Of a stretch of DNA of 64,000 nucleotides, positions 18,941 through 29,236 are shown in pieces. Under the pieces are notes generated by a model, which was given only the letters and a program-made list of their open reading frames with translations, was not told the origin of the DNA and ran no database searches. The stretch is from Idiomarina piscisalsi (GTDB lineage Bacteria > Pseudomonadota > Gammaproteobacteria > Enterobacterales > Alteromonadaceae): positions 288,882 through 352,881 of the forward strand of contig NZ_PIQA01000003.1 in the NCBI RefSeq assembly GCF_003987095.1, given 5' to 3'. Each line of letters opens with the position of its first letter. Position 1 is the stretch's first letter. The position numbers were made by a program, and so were the translations under genes.

Positions 18941-19369
18941 TTATATATCCAGTTGTTTCGGCTGTTGAGCATTATGGTTATGCTCAGCACCTGCGTACAC
19001 TTTCAGTTTACGGAACATGGCACGACCCAATGGACCACGGGGTAACATACCTTTAACCGCTTTCTGAATGACCATTTCTGGTTTCTTAGCAATCAGCTTT
19101 TCAAAACTGATTGATTTGATACCACCCGGAAATCCAGTGTGCGAGTAGTACATCTTATCCTGAGCTTTGTTACCAGTTACAGCAACTTTCTCAGCGTTAA
19201 CAACAACGATGTAATCGCCAGTGTCTACGTGAGGAGTGTACTCAGGCTTGTGCTTGCCGCGCAGGCGACGAGCGATTTCAGTAGCTAAACGACCTAAAGT
19301 TTTGCCTTCAGCGTCTACTACGTACCAGTTGCGTTTTACCGTTTCTGGCTTGGCTACAAATGTTTTCAT
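18941..19369 (-). CDS. rplM: 50S ribosomal protein L13
   Basis: Ribosomal protein uL13, 142 residues, with the typical [23 protein letters not shown] opening region and ending [11 protein letters not shown]. An early assembly protein of the large subunit; in E. coli L13 represses its own operon through the mRNA leader. It heads the rplM-rpsI operon after a leader of about 150 bases. Confidence 0.99.
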   Translation of the reverse strand: MKTFVAKPETVKRNWYVVDAEGKTLGRLATEIARRLRGKHKPEYTPHVDTGDYIVVVNAEKVAVTGNKAQDKMYYSHTGFPGGIKSISFEKLIAKKPEMVIQKAVKGMLPRGPLGRAMFRKLKVYAGAEHNHNAQQPKQLDI

Positions 19370-19473
19370 TGTATAAAACCTACATTTTAAAAGTTCACGG
19401 ACAGTAATTCCGGGCTTCCCCGCGAATCACAACAATAAAATAATGAATAAAATCATTAATTTACTTGCTGCAA

Positions 19474-19529
19474 CCATTACTTAACCGAAGTTAACGCAAT
19501 GGACTGTAACGTGGGCTGCGCGGATTATA
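19474..19529 (-). promoter_or_regulatory. rplM promoter -10 and structured leader
   Basis: Minus strand: a perfect -10 TATAAT (19524-19529), with no good -35 visible. Just downstream, at 19474-19502, is a two-part hairpin: CCATT/AATGG outer stem, TTAAC/GTTAA inner stem and a TTCG loop. The leader then runs about 100 bases to the rplM ATG. A long structured leader fits autogenous control by L13, which is known in E. coli; this particular structure as its target is inference. Confidence 0.5.
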
Positions 19530-19566
19530 GGAAAAATGCGGTTAAAGATCACGCATTTTTTGAAAT

Positions 19567-20676
19567 TTATGCTTTGTGTGCCATCGCCAAATATTCACGG
19601 CTTTGCATTTCTTGCAAGCGACTCACGCAGCGGCGGAACTCAAAACTCAGCTGCCCTTCTGTATAAAGGGACTCGATGGGTACTTCCGCAGACAAAATAA
19701 GCTTCACTTTGCGTTCATAAAATTCATCCACTAACGCGATAAAGCGTCGAGCAATATCGTCTTTACCTGCGCCCATTTGCTCGACATTGCTTACTAACAC
19801 GGCATGGTATAGCTGCGCTATTTCCATATAGTCATTTTGACTGCGTGCCGTTTTGCACACGGCATCAAAGTCGAAGAAAACGACATCATCGCACTCAGCT
19901 CGGACAGAAATTTTCCGACCTTCAATATCAATGCTGTCAGATTCATACTGGTCACGACACTCTGGTGCTAAATCTTTAAAGTACTGCCACAAGTTTTCAT
20001 CCGCTTGAGGGTCTAACGGCGAGTGGAAAATCTCAGCTTGCGTCAGTGTACGCAGGCGATAGTCAATACCGCTATCGACATTCACTACCTCACAATTGGC
20101 CTGTATCAGTTTTATTGCCGGAATAAAGCGGGCTCTTTGCAAGCCGTTTTTATAGAGGTCATCTGGGACGATATTTGACGTTGCGACTAAAATTACGCCT
20201 CGCTCGAACAAATATTCAAATAACTTTCCGAGCAGCATTGCGTCAGTAATGTCCTGTACAAAGAACTCATCAAAACAAACAATTTGAGTTTCGTCTGCAA
20301 TTTTATCGGCAATAATTTTTAGGGGGTCGCTTTTCTGGTCTAATTGCTTTAACTCATTGTGAACGCGGTGCATAAATCGATGAAAATGAATACGCCACTT
20401 CGCATCAATTGGTAAACTTTCAAAAAAAGTATCCACCAAATAGGTTTTGCCACGCCCGACACCGCCCCAGAAATAAAGTCCCTTAGGTTTAACAGGAGCC
20501 TTTGATAACCAGCGTTTAAGTGCTGGAAGCTGCTGATAGTTATTCCAGGCAATGAGTTCTTCGTAAAGTCTTTGTAAATGCTCGACAGCGTTAAGCTGCG
20601 CCGCATCCTCTGAAAAACCATTGTGCTCAATGTCATAACGGTAACGCTCAATTGGCGACATTTGCTGTTGCGGCAC
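19567..20676 (-). CDS. zapE: Cell division protein ZapE (AFG1-like ATPase)
   Basis: ZapE is an AFG1/LACE1-type AAA+ ATPase linked to Z-ring behaviour under low oxygen or heat. The Walker A is GGVGRGKT (about residues 71-78), Walker B is IVCFDEFFVQDITDAM, and the arginine-rich RARFIPAI follows. The GTG at 20676 has GAGGTG with 8-base spacing; the GTG two codons earlier sits too close to that SD. 369 residues. It lies between rplM and the divergent zapG, a conserved arrangement. Confidence 0.93.
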   Translation of the reverse strand: MPQQQMSPIERYRYDIEHNGFSEDAAQLNAVEHLQRLYEELIAWNNYQQLPALKRWLSKAPVKPKGLYFWGGVGRGKTYLVDTFFESLPIDAKWRIHFHRFMHRVHNELKQLDQKSDPLKIIADKIADETQIVCFDEFFVQDITDAMLLGKLFEYLFERGVILVATSNIVPDDLYKNGLQRARFIPAIKLIQANCEVVNVDSGIDYRLRTLTQAEIFHSPLDPQADENLWQYFKDLAPECRDQYESDSIDIEGRKISVRAECDDVVFFDFDAVCKTARSQNDYMEIAQLYHAVLVSNVEQMGAGKDDIARRFIALVDEFYERKVKLILSAEVPIESLYTEGQLSFEFRRCVSRLQEMQSREYLAMAHKA

Positions 20677-20780
20677 TACCACTTCACCTCAGTTGCGATT
20701 ATCCTAATAAATAATATGTTATCATGAAGGCGTTTTGCAGCAATCAAGAAAAGCTGTCGCCATTTGCTGAGGAGTCAATT

Positions 20781-21242
20781 ATGAGCTGGATTATTGGGGT
20801 TTTATTAGTGATAGCAGGAGCCATTATCGGCTTTTTTGTTGCACGTTATACTCAAACAAACGGTCAGTCCGGCAACCTTGAAGAGCAAGTAGAGAAAAGT
20901 CAGCAGCAATTGAGCGAGTACCAGCGTGAAGTTGCCGAACATTTTGCTACCGCTAACGCAATGATGGAGCAACTGTCTGACACTCAGCAGAAGTTGCAAA
21001 GTTACCTGAATCAAAGCGCGGAACTTCTCCAGCAGCCAGGTTCTCAAGGTGACCTTCCCTTCTTCTCGGAAGATACCATTAAGCAATTACGGGTTGCCAA
21101 CTCATTAAATCAAGATCACCGCTCAGGTCGAGATGGCCGTGAGGCTGAACAAATTCCGCGTGACTATACGGAAGGTTCAAGCGGCCTTTTCTCTGATGAT
21201 CGCCGTGAGTCCGACAAAAAAGATACGTCCAACATATCTTGA
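20781..21242 (+). CDS. zapG: Z-ring associated protein ZapG (YhcB, DUF1043)
   Basis: ZapG/YhcB is a small inner-membrane protein with a cytoplasmic coiled coil that connects cell-wall synthesis and division. The ATG at 20781 follows GAGGAG at good spacing and starts MSWIIGVLLVIAGAIIG, a membrane helix (about 2-22). Residues about 30-85 form a coiled coil, then comes a disordered charged tail. 153 residues. Divergent from zapE and upstream of degQ, the usual place. Confidence 0.92.
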   Translation: MSWIIGVLLVIAGAIIGFFVARYTQTNGQSGNLEEQVEKSQQQLSEYQREVAEHFATANAMMEQLSDTQQKLQSYLNQSAELLQQPGSQGDLPFFSEDTIKQLRVANSLNQDHRSGRDGREAEQIPRDYTEGSSGLFSDDRRESDKKDTSNIS

Positions 21243-21256
21243 AACATTTTTAGAGT

Positions 21257-21300
21257 GAACTCATATCACTGACAAGCGGTCATAAACACGAACCGTTTGT
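21257..21300 (+). promoter_or_regulatory. Possible sigma-E-type promoter and leader hairpin of degQ
   Basis: GAACTC (21257-21262), 17 bases, then TCATA (21280-21284) resembles a sigma-E promoter (GAACTT, 16-17 bases, TCTGA-like). ACAAGCGGT (21272-21280) pairs with ACCGTTTGT (21292-21300) through a G-U pair to form a leader hairpin overlapping the -10. Both are by-eye matches and need mapping. Confidence 0.35.
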
Positions 21301-21329
21301 TGGTGATTATTTAAGGAGTTACTCTAATC

Positions 21330-22691
21330 ATGAAACGAGTCTTAGCCTTATTCAGTGCTCTTGTTATTGTTACATCGGCAACCTTGAGCTCTCCCGTAAG
21401 TGCAGGTATTCCATTTTTCAGTAAAAATGACGAGCAGCCGACACTTGCTCCCATGCTTGAAGAAGTCACACCTGCCGTTGTTAATATTTCCGTAAAAGGT
21501 AAACGCGAAGTAAGACAGCGCCTGCCCGATGCATTGCGCTTTTTCTTCGGCCCCAACGCACCACGTGAACAAGTTCGCGAGCACCCTTTTCAAGGACTAG
21601 GCTCGGGCGTCATTATTGATGCTGAAAACGGCTACGTTGTCACTAACAATCACGTTATTGATGACGCAACAGAGATTTTAGTGACTTTAAAAGACGGTCG
21701 CGAATTGGATGCTAAGGTGATAGGTACAGATGAGCGTTCAGACGTTGCGTTATTAAAAATCGAAAACGCTGAAGGTCTCAGCGAAATTGAACTGGGCAAG
21801 TCATCAGAACTTCGTGTTGGAGACTTTGTTGTTGCTATCGGTAATCCATTTGGATTAGGCCAAACCGTCACTTCAGGCATTGTCAGTGCGTTAGGTCGCG
21901 GTGGTTTAGGCATTGAAGAGTTAGAAAACTTCATTCAAACCGACGCTGCTATTAACAGCGGTAATTCTGGCGGCGCCCTGGTGACATTGGACGGCAAGCT
22001 GATAGGAATTAACACCGCTATCCTTGGTCCTAACGGCGGTAATATAGGTATTGGGTTTGCCATCCCTTCAGACATGATGAACAACCTGGTTCAGCAATTA
22101 ATTGAATTCGGTGAAGTCCGTCGAGGTGTTCTGGGAGTGCGCGGTAACGACCTCACTCACGATGTTGCACAAGCGCTGAATATTCCTGTTAACCGGGGCG
22201 CTTTTGTGTCTCAAGTGATTCCGGGCAGTGCCGCAGCAGAGGCTGGAATTGAGTCCGGTGACGTTATTATTGAAGTCAACGGTCAGGCCATCCGATCATT
22301 CTCTGAGTTAGGCGCCTTAGTCGGATCCATTGGTTCTGGTCAGGACATAGAGCTTGGTATTATCCGCGACAGCGAGGAGATGACCGTTGATGTCACCTTG
22401 GGCTCGCAAGATACCGCTGTTACTGCTGCCGTCATACACCCCGCCCTTGAAGGAGCAACCCTTGCGGTGGCCAGTGGTCAGCAGGGCATTGAAATAACCG
22501 AGCTCGAGGAACGCTCACCCGCGGCCCATATAGGTCTTGAGGAAGGCGATATTATTCAAGGTGTTAACCGCAAACGAGTCACTAGTGTGGCAGACCTTAG
22601 AGCAGCAATAGAAGACAAGCAAGGGGTCATAGCTCTCAACGTTAAGCGTGGCGACAGTTCACTCTTTATTGTACTGCGTAACGCAAACTGA
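21330..22691 (+). CDS. degQ: Periplasmic serine endoprotease DegQ
   Basis: HtrA-family protease/chaperone of the periplasm. A signal peptide of about 25 residues ends in PVSA. The catalytic triad is H108 (TNNHVID), D138 (RSDVALL) and S213 (NSGNSGGAL). Two PDZ domains follow (about 260-345 and 360-450). The short LA loop and 453-residue length fit DegQ rather than DegP. GGAG precedes the ATG. Followed by degS, as in E. coli. Confidence 0.96.
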   Translation: MKRVLALFSALVIVTSATLSSPVSAGIPFFSKNDEQPTLAPMLEEVTPAVVNISVKGKREVRQRLPDALRFFFGPNAPREQVREHPFQGLGSGVIIDAENGYVVTNNHVIDDATEILVTLKDGRELDAKVIGTDERSDVALLKIENAEGLSEIELGKSSELRVGDFVVAIGNPFGLGQTVTSGIVSALGRGGLGIEELENFIQTDAAINSGNSGGALVTLDGKLIGINTAILGPNGGNIGIGFAIPSDMMNNLVQQLIEFGEVRRGVLGVRGNDLTHDVAQALNIPVNRGAFVSQVIPGSAAAEAGIESGDVIIEVNGQAIRSFSELGALVGSIGSGQDIELGIIRDSEEMTVDVTLGSQDTAVTAAVIHPALEGATLAVASGQQGIEITELEERSPAAHIGLEEGDIIQGVNRKRVTSVADLRAAIEDKQGVIALNVKRGDSSLFIVLRNAN

Positions 22692-22706
22692 GGTTGTGAC
22701 ATTTCA

Positions 22707-22733
22707 GTGGCATCAGTGCTATGCTGATGCCAC
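22707..22733 (+). terminator. Intercistronic hairpin between degQ and degS
   Basis: GTGGCATCAG (22707-22716) and CTGATGCCAC (22724-22733) form a perfect 10-bp stem with a 7-base loop. No T-tract follows (CTAATAATAAAT), so partial termination or 3'-end protection of degQ mRNA is more likely than full termination. Confidence 0.5.
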
Positions 22734-22763
22734 CTAATAATAAATATAAAAGGCGAGTAACGC

Positions 22764-23804
22764 GTGTCTCCAATACTACGGTTTTTGTTTCAATCGGTTG
22801 GTTTAGGTCTTGTCGTTGCCGCCATTGTTTTACTGACTCAACCCCTTTGGGGACAAAGCAACTCTTTCCGCCAGTCACAAAACGACGTTATTTCTTTTAG
22901 CCAGGCCGTCAAAAAGGCCGCGCCAGCTGTCGTCAACATTTACAGCATGGGTGAAATTCAAGGCTCTTACTACCAGCCTCAGTCATCGCGCGTTTGGCGA
23001 TTGGGCTCGGGCGTTATCATGGACTCTAACGGCTACATTCTTACCGCTCATCACGTTGTCGATAGCGTCGATAAGATTGAAGTCGCACTACAGGACGGCC
23101 GTCGATACGCGGCGCAACTCATTGGTAGTGACAGATATACAGATCTTGCGGTGCTTAAAATAGACGCTAATAACTTGCCTGTCATTCCTGTGCAGTCAAG
23201 CCGCCGTGTGCAAGTGGGTGATATCGTTTTAGCCATTGGTAACCCCTACAATATTGGCCAGACCATTACTCAGGGAATTATCAGCGCAACCGGTGGACGC
23301 GTAGGTGTCAGCAATTCCTATTCTGACCTTATTCAGATGGATGCAGTCATCAATCAAGGTGCCTCAGGAGGAGCCCTGGTTAATACAGCTGGAGAGCTTA
23401 TTGGTATTAATAACGCTCGGTATAACTCTTCATTCGATAATGGTGGTGAAGGTATTTATTTTGCAGTACCTTACGCAACTGCAAAGTCGGTAATGGAAAC
23501 CTTAATCCGTGAGGGAGAAGTCGTTCGAGGCTACATTGGTATTACTGTTAATCCAAACTTTAGTGAGCAGCAGTCGTTATCGGGAATTTATGTGACTGGC
23601 GTAGAAAGGGGGAGCCCCGCCGCTTTAGCCGGGTTAAGACGTAATGACTTTATTGTTTCTATTGGCGGTCAACCGGTTCGCTCCGCTCCTGAAGGCTTGG
23701 ATAAAGTTGCCAGCACGTCACCGGGTGACAAGCTTAAAGTCGAGTTTTATCGGGGTGAACAGAAGATGGTTACAACCGTAACCGTTTCTGAACTGCCCCG
23801 ATAG
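22764..23804 (+). CDS. degS: Inner-membrane stress-sensor protease DegS
   Basis: DegS senses misfolded porin C-termini through its PDZ domain and starts regulated cleavage of RseA, releasing sigma E. An uncleaved membrane anchor (about 5-28) is followed by the protease domain with H97 (TAHHVVD), D127 (YTDLAVLK) and S201 (NQGASGGAL), then a single PDZ domain (about 255-345). 346 residues. Starts at GTG after AAGG. Ends 2 bases from the convergent murA stop. Confidence 0.95.
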   Translation: MSPILRFLFQSVGLGLVVAAIVLLTQPLWGQSNSFRQSQNDVISFSQAVKKAAPAVVNIYSMGEIQGSYYQPQSSRVWRLGSGVIMDSNGYILTAHHVVDSVDKIEVALQDGRRYAAQLIGSDRYTDLAVLKIDANNLPVIPVQSSRRVQVGDIVLAIGNPYNIGQTITQGIISATGGRVGVSNSYSDLIQMDAVINQGASGGALVNTAGELIGINNARYNSSFDNGGEGIYFAVPYATAKSVMETLIREGEVVRGYIGITVNPNFSEQQSLSGIYVTGVERGSPAALAGLRRNDFIVSIGGQPVRSAPEGLDKVASTSPGDKLKVEFYRGEQKMVTTVTVSELPR

Positions 23805-23806
23805 CA

Positions 23807-25075
<1,269 letters not shown>

Positions 25076-25082
25076 TCAGGCC

Positions 25083-25337
25083 TTAAGGCATCATCAGTTT
25101 TTTATCACGCGCCCAGTCATCCGGCGTGTACGCTTTTATTGATACCGCATGGATTTCACCGCTTGAAATATGAGGGTTCAGCGGTGCGTAGATAGCTTGC
25201 TGACGCTTCACTTTGCTCATACTTTCAAAGTCATCACTGACGGCGATAATTTCAACATTAGCACCGTCAACTTTCACGTAGAGTTCACTCAGGTTTAATG
25301 CGTCATTGAGCAATGTTTTTAACTGTTCTTCATTCAT
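25083..25337 (-). CDS. ibaG: BolA-family protein IbaG
   Basis: IbaG (YrbA) is a BolA-like protein that pairs with monothiol glutaredoxins in iron-sulfur handling and acid stress. The 84-residue sequence has the BolA core, with MSKVKRQQAIYAPL and IHAVSIKAYTPDDWARDKKL near the C-terminus. Its place between murA and mlaB is conserved. Confidence 0.93.
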   Translation of the reverse strand: MNEEQLKTLLNDALNLSELYVKVDGANVEIIAVSDDFESMSKVKRQQAIYAPLNPHISSGEIHAVSIKAYTPDDWARDKKLMMP

Positions 25338-25372
25338 ATCTAATAAACCGCTTATGTTCCGTCCAAAGGCGA

Positions 25373-25675
25373 CTAGCTTAACGAAAGCAGCGACTCAACG
25401 CCACTTACTGACGCAATTTGCTTCAACTGGTCAGAAGCGCCAATACACTTGAGGGGGGTTTTAGTGCCCTGCGTTGCTTTCATAATTTCCAACAGGAAAG
25501 CAACGCCAGCAGTATCAATAACTTCAACTTGGCTTACATCAACTGACACTAGCTCGTCGCCAAGCCACTGTTTACGCGTTTTCCATAAAGCCGGGACACT
25601 GTTACGCGTCAGCGAGCCTTTAAAGGCAATAATACTATCTTGTGTTCGACTCACCGATGCCTCTGTCGTGCTCAT
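25373..25675 (-). CDS. mlaB: Mla system STAS-domain protein MlaB
   Basis: MlaB is the cytoplasmic STAS subunit that stabilises the MlaFE ABC transporter. The 100-residue protein has the STAS signature: SVDVSQVEVIDTAGVAFLLEIM, with the conserved DTAG loop. Overlaps the mlaC stop by one base. Last gene of mlaFEDCB. Confidence 0.92.
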   Translation of the reverse strand: MSTTEASVSRTQDSIIAFKGSLTRNSVPALWKTRKQWLGDELVSVDVSQVEVIDTAGVAFLLEIMKATQGTKTPLKCIGASDQLKQIASVSGVESLLSLS

Positions 25676-26346
25676 TATATTCCCTCAGCTGGATTATCAA
25701 CTTCTTCGTCAGCTTTGATAGGCTCTTGAGCCTTTTGTTCAATGAGCTCAATCGTTTTGTCGATGCCGTTTGAACGAATCACAGCAGAAATTTCACTTTG
25801 CTTGCTATTTAATAAACTAATGCCTTCCACCACTAAGTCATAGGCCTTCCAGATGTCTTCATCCCGGTCATAACGAATACGAAAATCCAGGCGTATCTCA
25901 GGGCGTCCAGTTTCCTTCACCCGTGTTTTTACAACCGCCGTCCGCGCGTCCTCCGGAAGCTCAGCTGCCGGCTCAAAAGAGACCGAGTGTTTGCTCTCGT
26001 CGTACTGTGTAAATGCGCGCGCATATGTCGCCACTAAATAGTCGTAAAAAGCTCGGTAAAAAGCTGCTCGCTGCTCTTTTGTTGTATCTCTCAAATACCG
26101 ACCTAACACTTTCTTAGATGCATACAAGCTATCCACATAAGGCATAAGCTCTTCTTTAACGATGACCTTTAAATAGTTTGGATCTGCGTCAATTTTGTCT
26201 CTTTCGTTTTCAATACGTTCAAAAGTGACTTCAGCCACTTCCTTTAGCAGCTCGTATGGATCGTCATTTCGAATAAGTTCCGCTTTTGCTGCTGAGCTCA
26301 CAACGACCATCGCGACAAGCGCTAGCAGCCACTTTTTAAATGACAT
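25675..26346 (-). CDS. mlaC: Periplasmic phospholipid-binding protein MlaC
   Basis: MlaC shuttles phospholipid between the MlaA-porin complex in the outer membrane and MlaFEDB in the inner membrane. The ATG at 26346 has AAGGAG at 8 bases and gives a signal peptide ending SSAAKA (about residue 22); a longer in-frame extension is not credible. 223 residues with the MlaC/Ttg2D core (VKEELMPYVDSLYASKKVLGRYLRD). Confidence 0.95.
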   Translation of the reverse strand: MSFKKWLLALVAMVVVSSAAKAELIRNDDPYELLKEVAEVTFERIENERDKIDADPNYLKVIVKEELMPYVDSLYASKKVLGRYLRDTTKEQRAAFYRAFYDYLVATYARAFTQYDESKHSVSFEPAAELPEDARTAVVKTRVKETGRPEIRLDFRIRYDRDEDIWKAYDLVVEGISLLNSKQSEISAVIRSNGIDKTIELIEQKAQEPIKADEEVDNPAEGI

Positions 26347-26362
26347 GATTGACTCCTTTAAA

Positions 26363-26830
26363 CTAATCATTGCCCTGACTAAATAAGAATTGCCCAATTA
26401 GATTCTCTAACACCAACGCCGACTTCGTGTCCGTGATTGAGTCGCCGTCTTCAAGCATACTGACGCTGTCGTCAATGAAGCCTGGCTGTAAGCCTAAGTA
26501 CTGCTCTCCAAGCAAGCCCGATGTCAGGACAGAAACCGAACTGGTCTCAGAAAATTCGTCGTACTCTTTGCTAATAGACATCTCTACCAGTGGCTCGTAA
26601 TAGTCGCCTGTCAACGAAATATTGGTGACACGACCAACGACGACCCCTCCCACTTTCACTGGTGAACGCACTTTCAAGCTACCGATATTGTCGAACTTCG
26701 CGTAAAGCGTGTAAGTTTCTCCTGATGTAGTCATGGTGCCACTGGCCGCTCGCAAAGCGATAAAAAACAGCGCCAACACGCCCAGCACAACAAAAATACC
26801 TACCCATAACTGTGTTTTTCTTGATTCCAT
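26363..26830 (-). CDS. mlaD: Mla system MCE-domain protein MlaD
   Basis: MlaD forms a hexameric lipid-binding ring anchored in the inner membrane above MlaFE. One membrane helix (about 9-29) is followed by a single MCE domain (about 37-115) with YTLYAKFDNIGSLKVRSPVKVGGV. 155 residues. Lies 2 bases after mlaE and 16 before mlaC. Confidence 0.96.
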   Translation of the reverse strand: MESRKTQLWVGIFVVLGVLALFFIALRAASGTMTTSGETYTLYAKFDNIGSLKVRSPVKVGGVVVGRVTNISLTGDYYEPLVEMSISKEYDEFSETSSVSVLTSGLLGEQYLGLQPGFIDDSVSMLEDGDSITDTKSALVLENLIGQFLFSQGND

Positions 26831-26832
26831 GG

Positions 26833-27612
26833 TTACCCACCAAACATGATAGCTGTAAGAATAAAGTCTAGACCCAAAACGGCTAACGACGCCGTGACAA
26901 CGGTTGAAGTTGTTGCCGCACTGATACCCGCAGATGTTGGCACTGCCCGGTACCCTTTATAGAGGGCTATCCAGGTGACTACAAATGCAAAAACAATAGA
27001 TTTTATGACACCGTTTAATAGGTCATCCCGCCAGTCGACAGCCGATTGCATAACGGACCAAAACGCCCCTTCATCAACGCCCAGCCAGCCAGAGCCTACT
27101 AAGTAACCGCCATAAATACCCACTGCTGAAAACATCAGCGCCAACAGCGGCATACTGATTAAACCAGCCCAAAAGCGCGGTGCAATGACCCGTCGTAACG
27201 GGTCAACTGCCATCATTTCCAGGCTTGATAACTGCTCGGTTGCTTTCATTAACCCAATTTCTGCTGTGAGCGCTGAACCGGCTCGGCCCGCAAACAATAA
27301 GCCTGTAACAACGGGCCCTAGTTCGCGTAAAAGTGACAATGCGACCATTGGACCTAAGCTCTGCTCAGCCCCGTAGTCCACTAATATCGTATAGCCTTGC
27401 AAACCTAAAACCATGCCAATGAACAAGCCACTGACAATGATAATAACCATCGAAAGTACACCAACAACGTACATCTGCTTAATAAACAGAGGCCAGGACT
27501 TACGTGGTTGCGGTTTACCAATAATGGCACTGACAAACATCGCTAACGCAAAACCAATACCTGCAACACTATCGAGCACACGACGGCCGACATTTTCGAA
27601 AAACTGACTCAT
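26833..27612 (-). CDS. mlaE: Mla system permease MlaE
   Basis: Membrane permease of the phospholipid ABC transporter, 259 residues. The MlaE family signature is present: [52 protein letters not shown] and [25 protein letters not shown]. About five membrane segments. Overlaps mlaF by 4 bases. Confidence 0.97.
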   Translation of the reverse strand: MSQFFENVGRRVLDSVAGIGFALAMFVSAIIGKPQPRKSWPLFIKQMYVVGVLSMVIIIVSGLFIGMVLGLQGYTILVDYGAEQSLGPMVALSLLRELGPVVTGLLFAGRAGSALTAEIGLMKATEQLSSLEMMAVDPLRRVIAPRFWAGLISMPLLALMFSAVGIYGGYLVGSGWLGVDEGAFWSVMQSAVDWRDDLLNGVIKSIVFAFVVTWIALYKGYRAVPTSAGISAATTSTVVTASLAVLGLDFILTAIMFGG

Positions 27613-28409
27613 TTTTCGCCTCCGAGTAAGTCCGTCGTGAAGTCGTCGTTAGAATAGTGGAATGCCACAGGACCGTCCGCATTCCCCTGTAAGAACTGCT
27701 TAATAATATCGGTATCGTTATTTCTTAGCTCATCAGGAGTGCCTTCACCAACCACTTTTTTGTCTGCTATAACGTACGCATAGTCAGCAATAGAAAGCAC
27801 CTCTTTTACATCGTGAGAAACCACTATAGAGGTTAAGCCCAGCGATTGATTCAGTGATTTAATCAGTTTAACGATAACGCCCATTGAAATAGGATCCTGC
27901 CCAGCAAAAGGTTCGTCATACATAATTAATTCGGGATCGAGCGCAATGGCTCTTGCCAGAGCTGCGCGCCGAGCCATACCGCCTGATAATTCAGAGGGCA
28001 TTAAGTCTCTCGCACCACGAAGCCCTACAGCTTCCAGTTTCATTAAAACAACACTGCGAATAATATTTTCGGGAAGTTCAGTGTGCTCGCGCAACGGGAA
28101 CGCCACATTGTCAAAAACAGACATATCGGTAAACAACGCACCGCTTTGAAACAGCATGCTCATACGCTTCCTTAACTCATAGAGCTTATCTCTACTGAGT
28201 TTCGGAACCTCTTCCCCTGCAACTTTAATGCTGCCTTTGTTTGGTTTTAGTTGCCCACCAATAAGTTTCAGCAATGTCGTCTTCCCGATACCACTGGGGC
28301 CCATCACCGCAATCACTTTTCCTTTTGGCACAGTCAATGACAAACCGTTGTATAAAGGTCTGTCACCATGCGCAAAATGAACGTCTTTTAACTCAACTAA
28401 CTGTGTCAC
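27609..28409 (-). CDS. mlaF: Mla system ATP-binding protein MlaF
   Basis: ABC ATPase powering MlaE. Walker [13 protein letters not shown] signature [20 protein letters not shown], Walker [15 protein letters not shown], and switch histidine in VVSHD. The C-terminal extension LADKK...[13 protein letters not shown] is typical of MlaF. The GTG at 28409 has AGGA with 6-base spacing and gives 266 residues (E. coli 269); an in-frame TTG 7 codons upstream lacks an SD. Confidence 0.95.
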   Translation of the reverse strand: MTQLVELKDVHFAHGDRPLYNGLSLTVPKGKVIAVMGPSGIGKTTLLKLIGGQLKPNKGSIKVAGEEVPKLSRDKLYELRKRMSMLFQSGALFTDMSVFDNVAFPLREHTELPENIIRSVVLMKLEAVGLRGARDLMPSELSGGMARRAALARAIALDPELIMYDEPFAGQDPISMGVIVKLIKSLNQSLGLTSIVVSHDVKEVLSIADYAYVIADKKVVGEGTPDELRNNDTDIIKQFLQGNADGPVAFHYSNDDFTTDLLGGEK

Positions 28410-28455
28410 ACGCTGTCCTGTTTCTCTCAACCGCCAAGCTTCATAAAAGCTGAAG

Positions 28456-28461
28456 AGTATA
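28456..28461 (-). promoter_or_regulatory. Candidate -10 element of the mla operon
   Basis: Minus strand TATACT (28456-28461) about 47 bases upstream of the mlaF GTG. No convincing -35 was found at 16-18 bases, so the promoter may need an activator or lie elsewhere. Confidence 0.35.
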
Positions 28462-28508
28462 ACGGTTTCCGGTTACATCCTGCACCGCAATAATTGTTGC
28501 AAAGTTTA

Positions 28509-29096
28509 TCAGCTACCGGAGTTTGTTTCCGTTAATTTATCGATTTGATTCAGTAAATATTCCGCAAATTGCTCTCGTTCGGTCACGCATTGCTCGCACA
28601 AGTTCAGTTGCTCGAACAAACGCGCTCCATGCACCGAGTAAAACAGCATTCGCCCTACTTGTTCACCCAGGTGCCGCTCCATCTGCTTTATGGTGTCATT
28701 GACATGCCGTTTTAAAGGCTCGAGCAAATCTGGGTTGCTCGCTGCGGCTGCCAACATTCCGCTACCCAATCGAGCACACTCAGCATCAGTATCCAAAGCC
28801 GCCAGTAATATACTCTTAGGTTCTTTATTTGGGTCATTTTCCAAACGTTCTAAATGCTCTTGCTTCAACCGCTCAAAACGTTCAACCCGACGCTGCAACA
28901 TGGCTTGCAGCAATGCATCCTTATTGGAAAAGTGATAAAGCAGGCCGCCTTTGCTAATTCCGGTCTGTTGGCTGAGTGCATCAAAGGTCAGGTGTGAGGC
29001 GCCTTCGCTTGCCACCAAGCTGTCCGCAGCATCCAGAATTAGTTCTTTATTGCTAGGCCGACCCACCTTATTTTTATGCTGCATATTGCAGTGCAT
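28509..29096 (-). CDS. TetR/AcrR-family transcriptional regulator
   Basis: A 195-residue regulator with an N-terminal TetR helix-turn-helix (about 15-60: ILDAADSLVASEGASHLTFDALSQ, then TGISKGGLLYHFSNKDAL). The C-terminal ligand-binding half has a cysteine pair in LCEQCV. The first ATG has GAGAG at 6 bases; Met5 is an alternative start. It occupies the place where E. coli has yrbG, between mla and kdsD. It is probably autoregulated through the inverted repeat upstream. Target genes and ligand are unknown; envelope or stress genes on either side are candidates. Confidence 0.88.
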   Translation of the reverse strand: MHCNMQHKNKVGRPSNKELILDAADSLVASEGASHLTFDALSQQTGISKGGLLYHFSNKDALLQAMLQRRVERFERLKQEHLERLENDPNKEPKSILLAALDTDAECARLGSGMLAAAASNPDLLEPLKRHVNDTIKQMERHLGEQVGRMLFYSVHGARLFEQLNLCEQCVTEREQFAEYLLNQIDKLTETNSGS

Positions 29097-29109
29097 ACAA
29101 AACTCTCTT

Positions 29110-29140
29110 TATAAACCGTCTGGTTGGTATAGTAATTAAA
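29110..29140 (-). promoter_or_regulatory. TetR operator inside the tetR-family gene promoter
   Basis: AACC-GTCT-GGTT (29114-29125) is a short inverted repeat, with further matching TA/TA at its outer ends (29110-29111 with 29128-29129). On the minus strand it falls between a -35-like TTACTA and a -10-like TATAAA spaced 16 bases apart, 15-45 bases before the regulator start. This is the usual layout for TetR autorepression. Operator identity is inferred. Confidence 0.45.
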
Positions 29141-29236
29141 TTCCTGCAAAATCGCAAGAATTCTTCCTATGCGGTAGGCATAACCTAAGTGAATAACGTA
29201 TTATAGCCCCAGTATAGTTAAGATTGGGAAAAAGCT

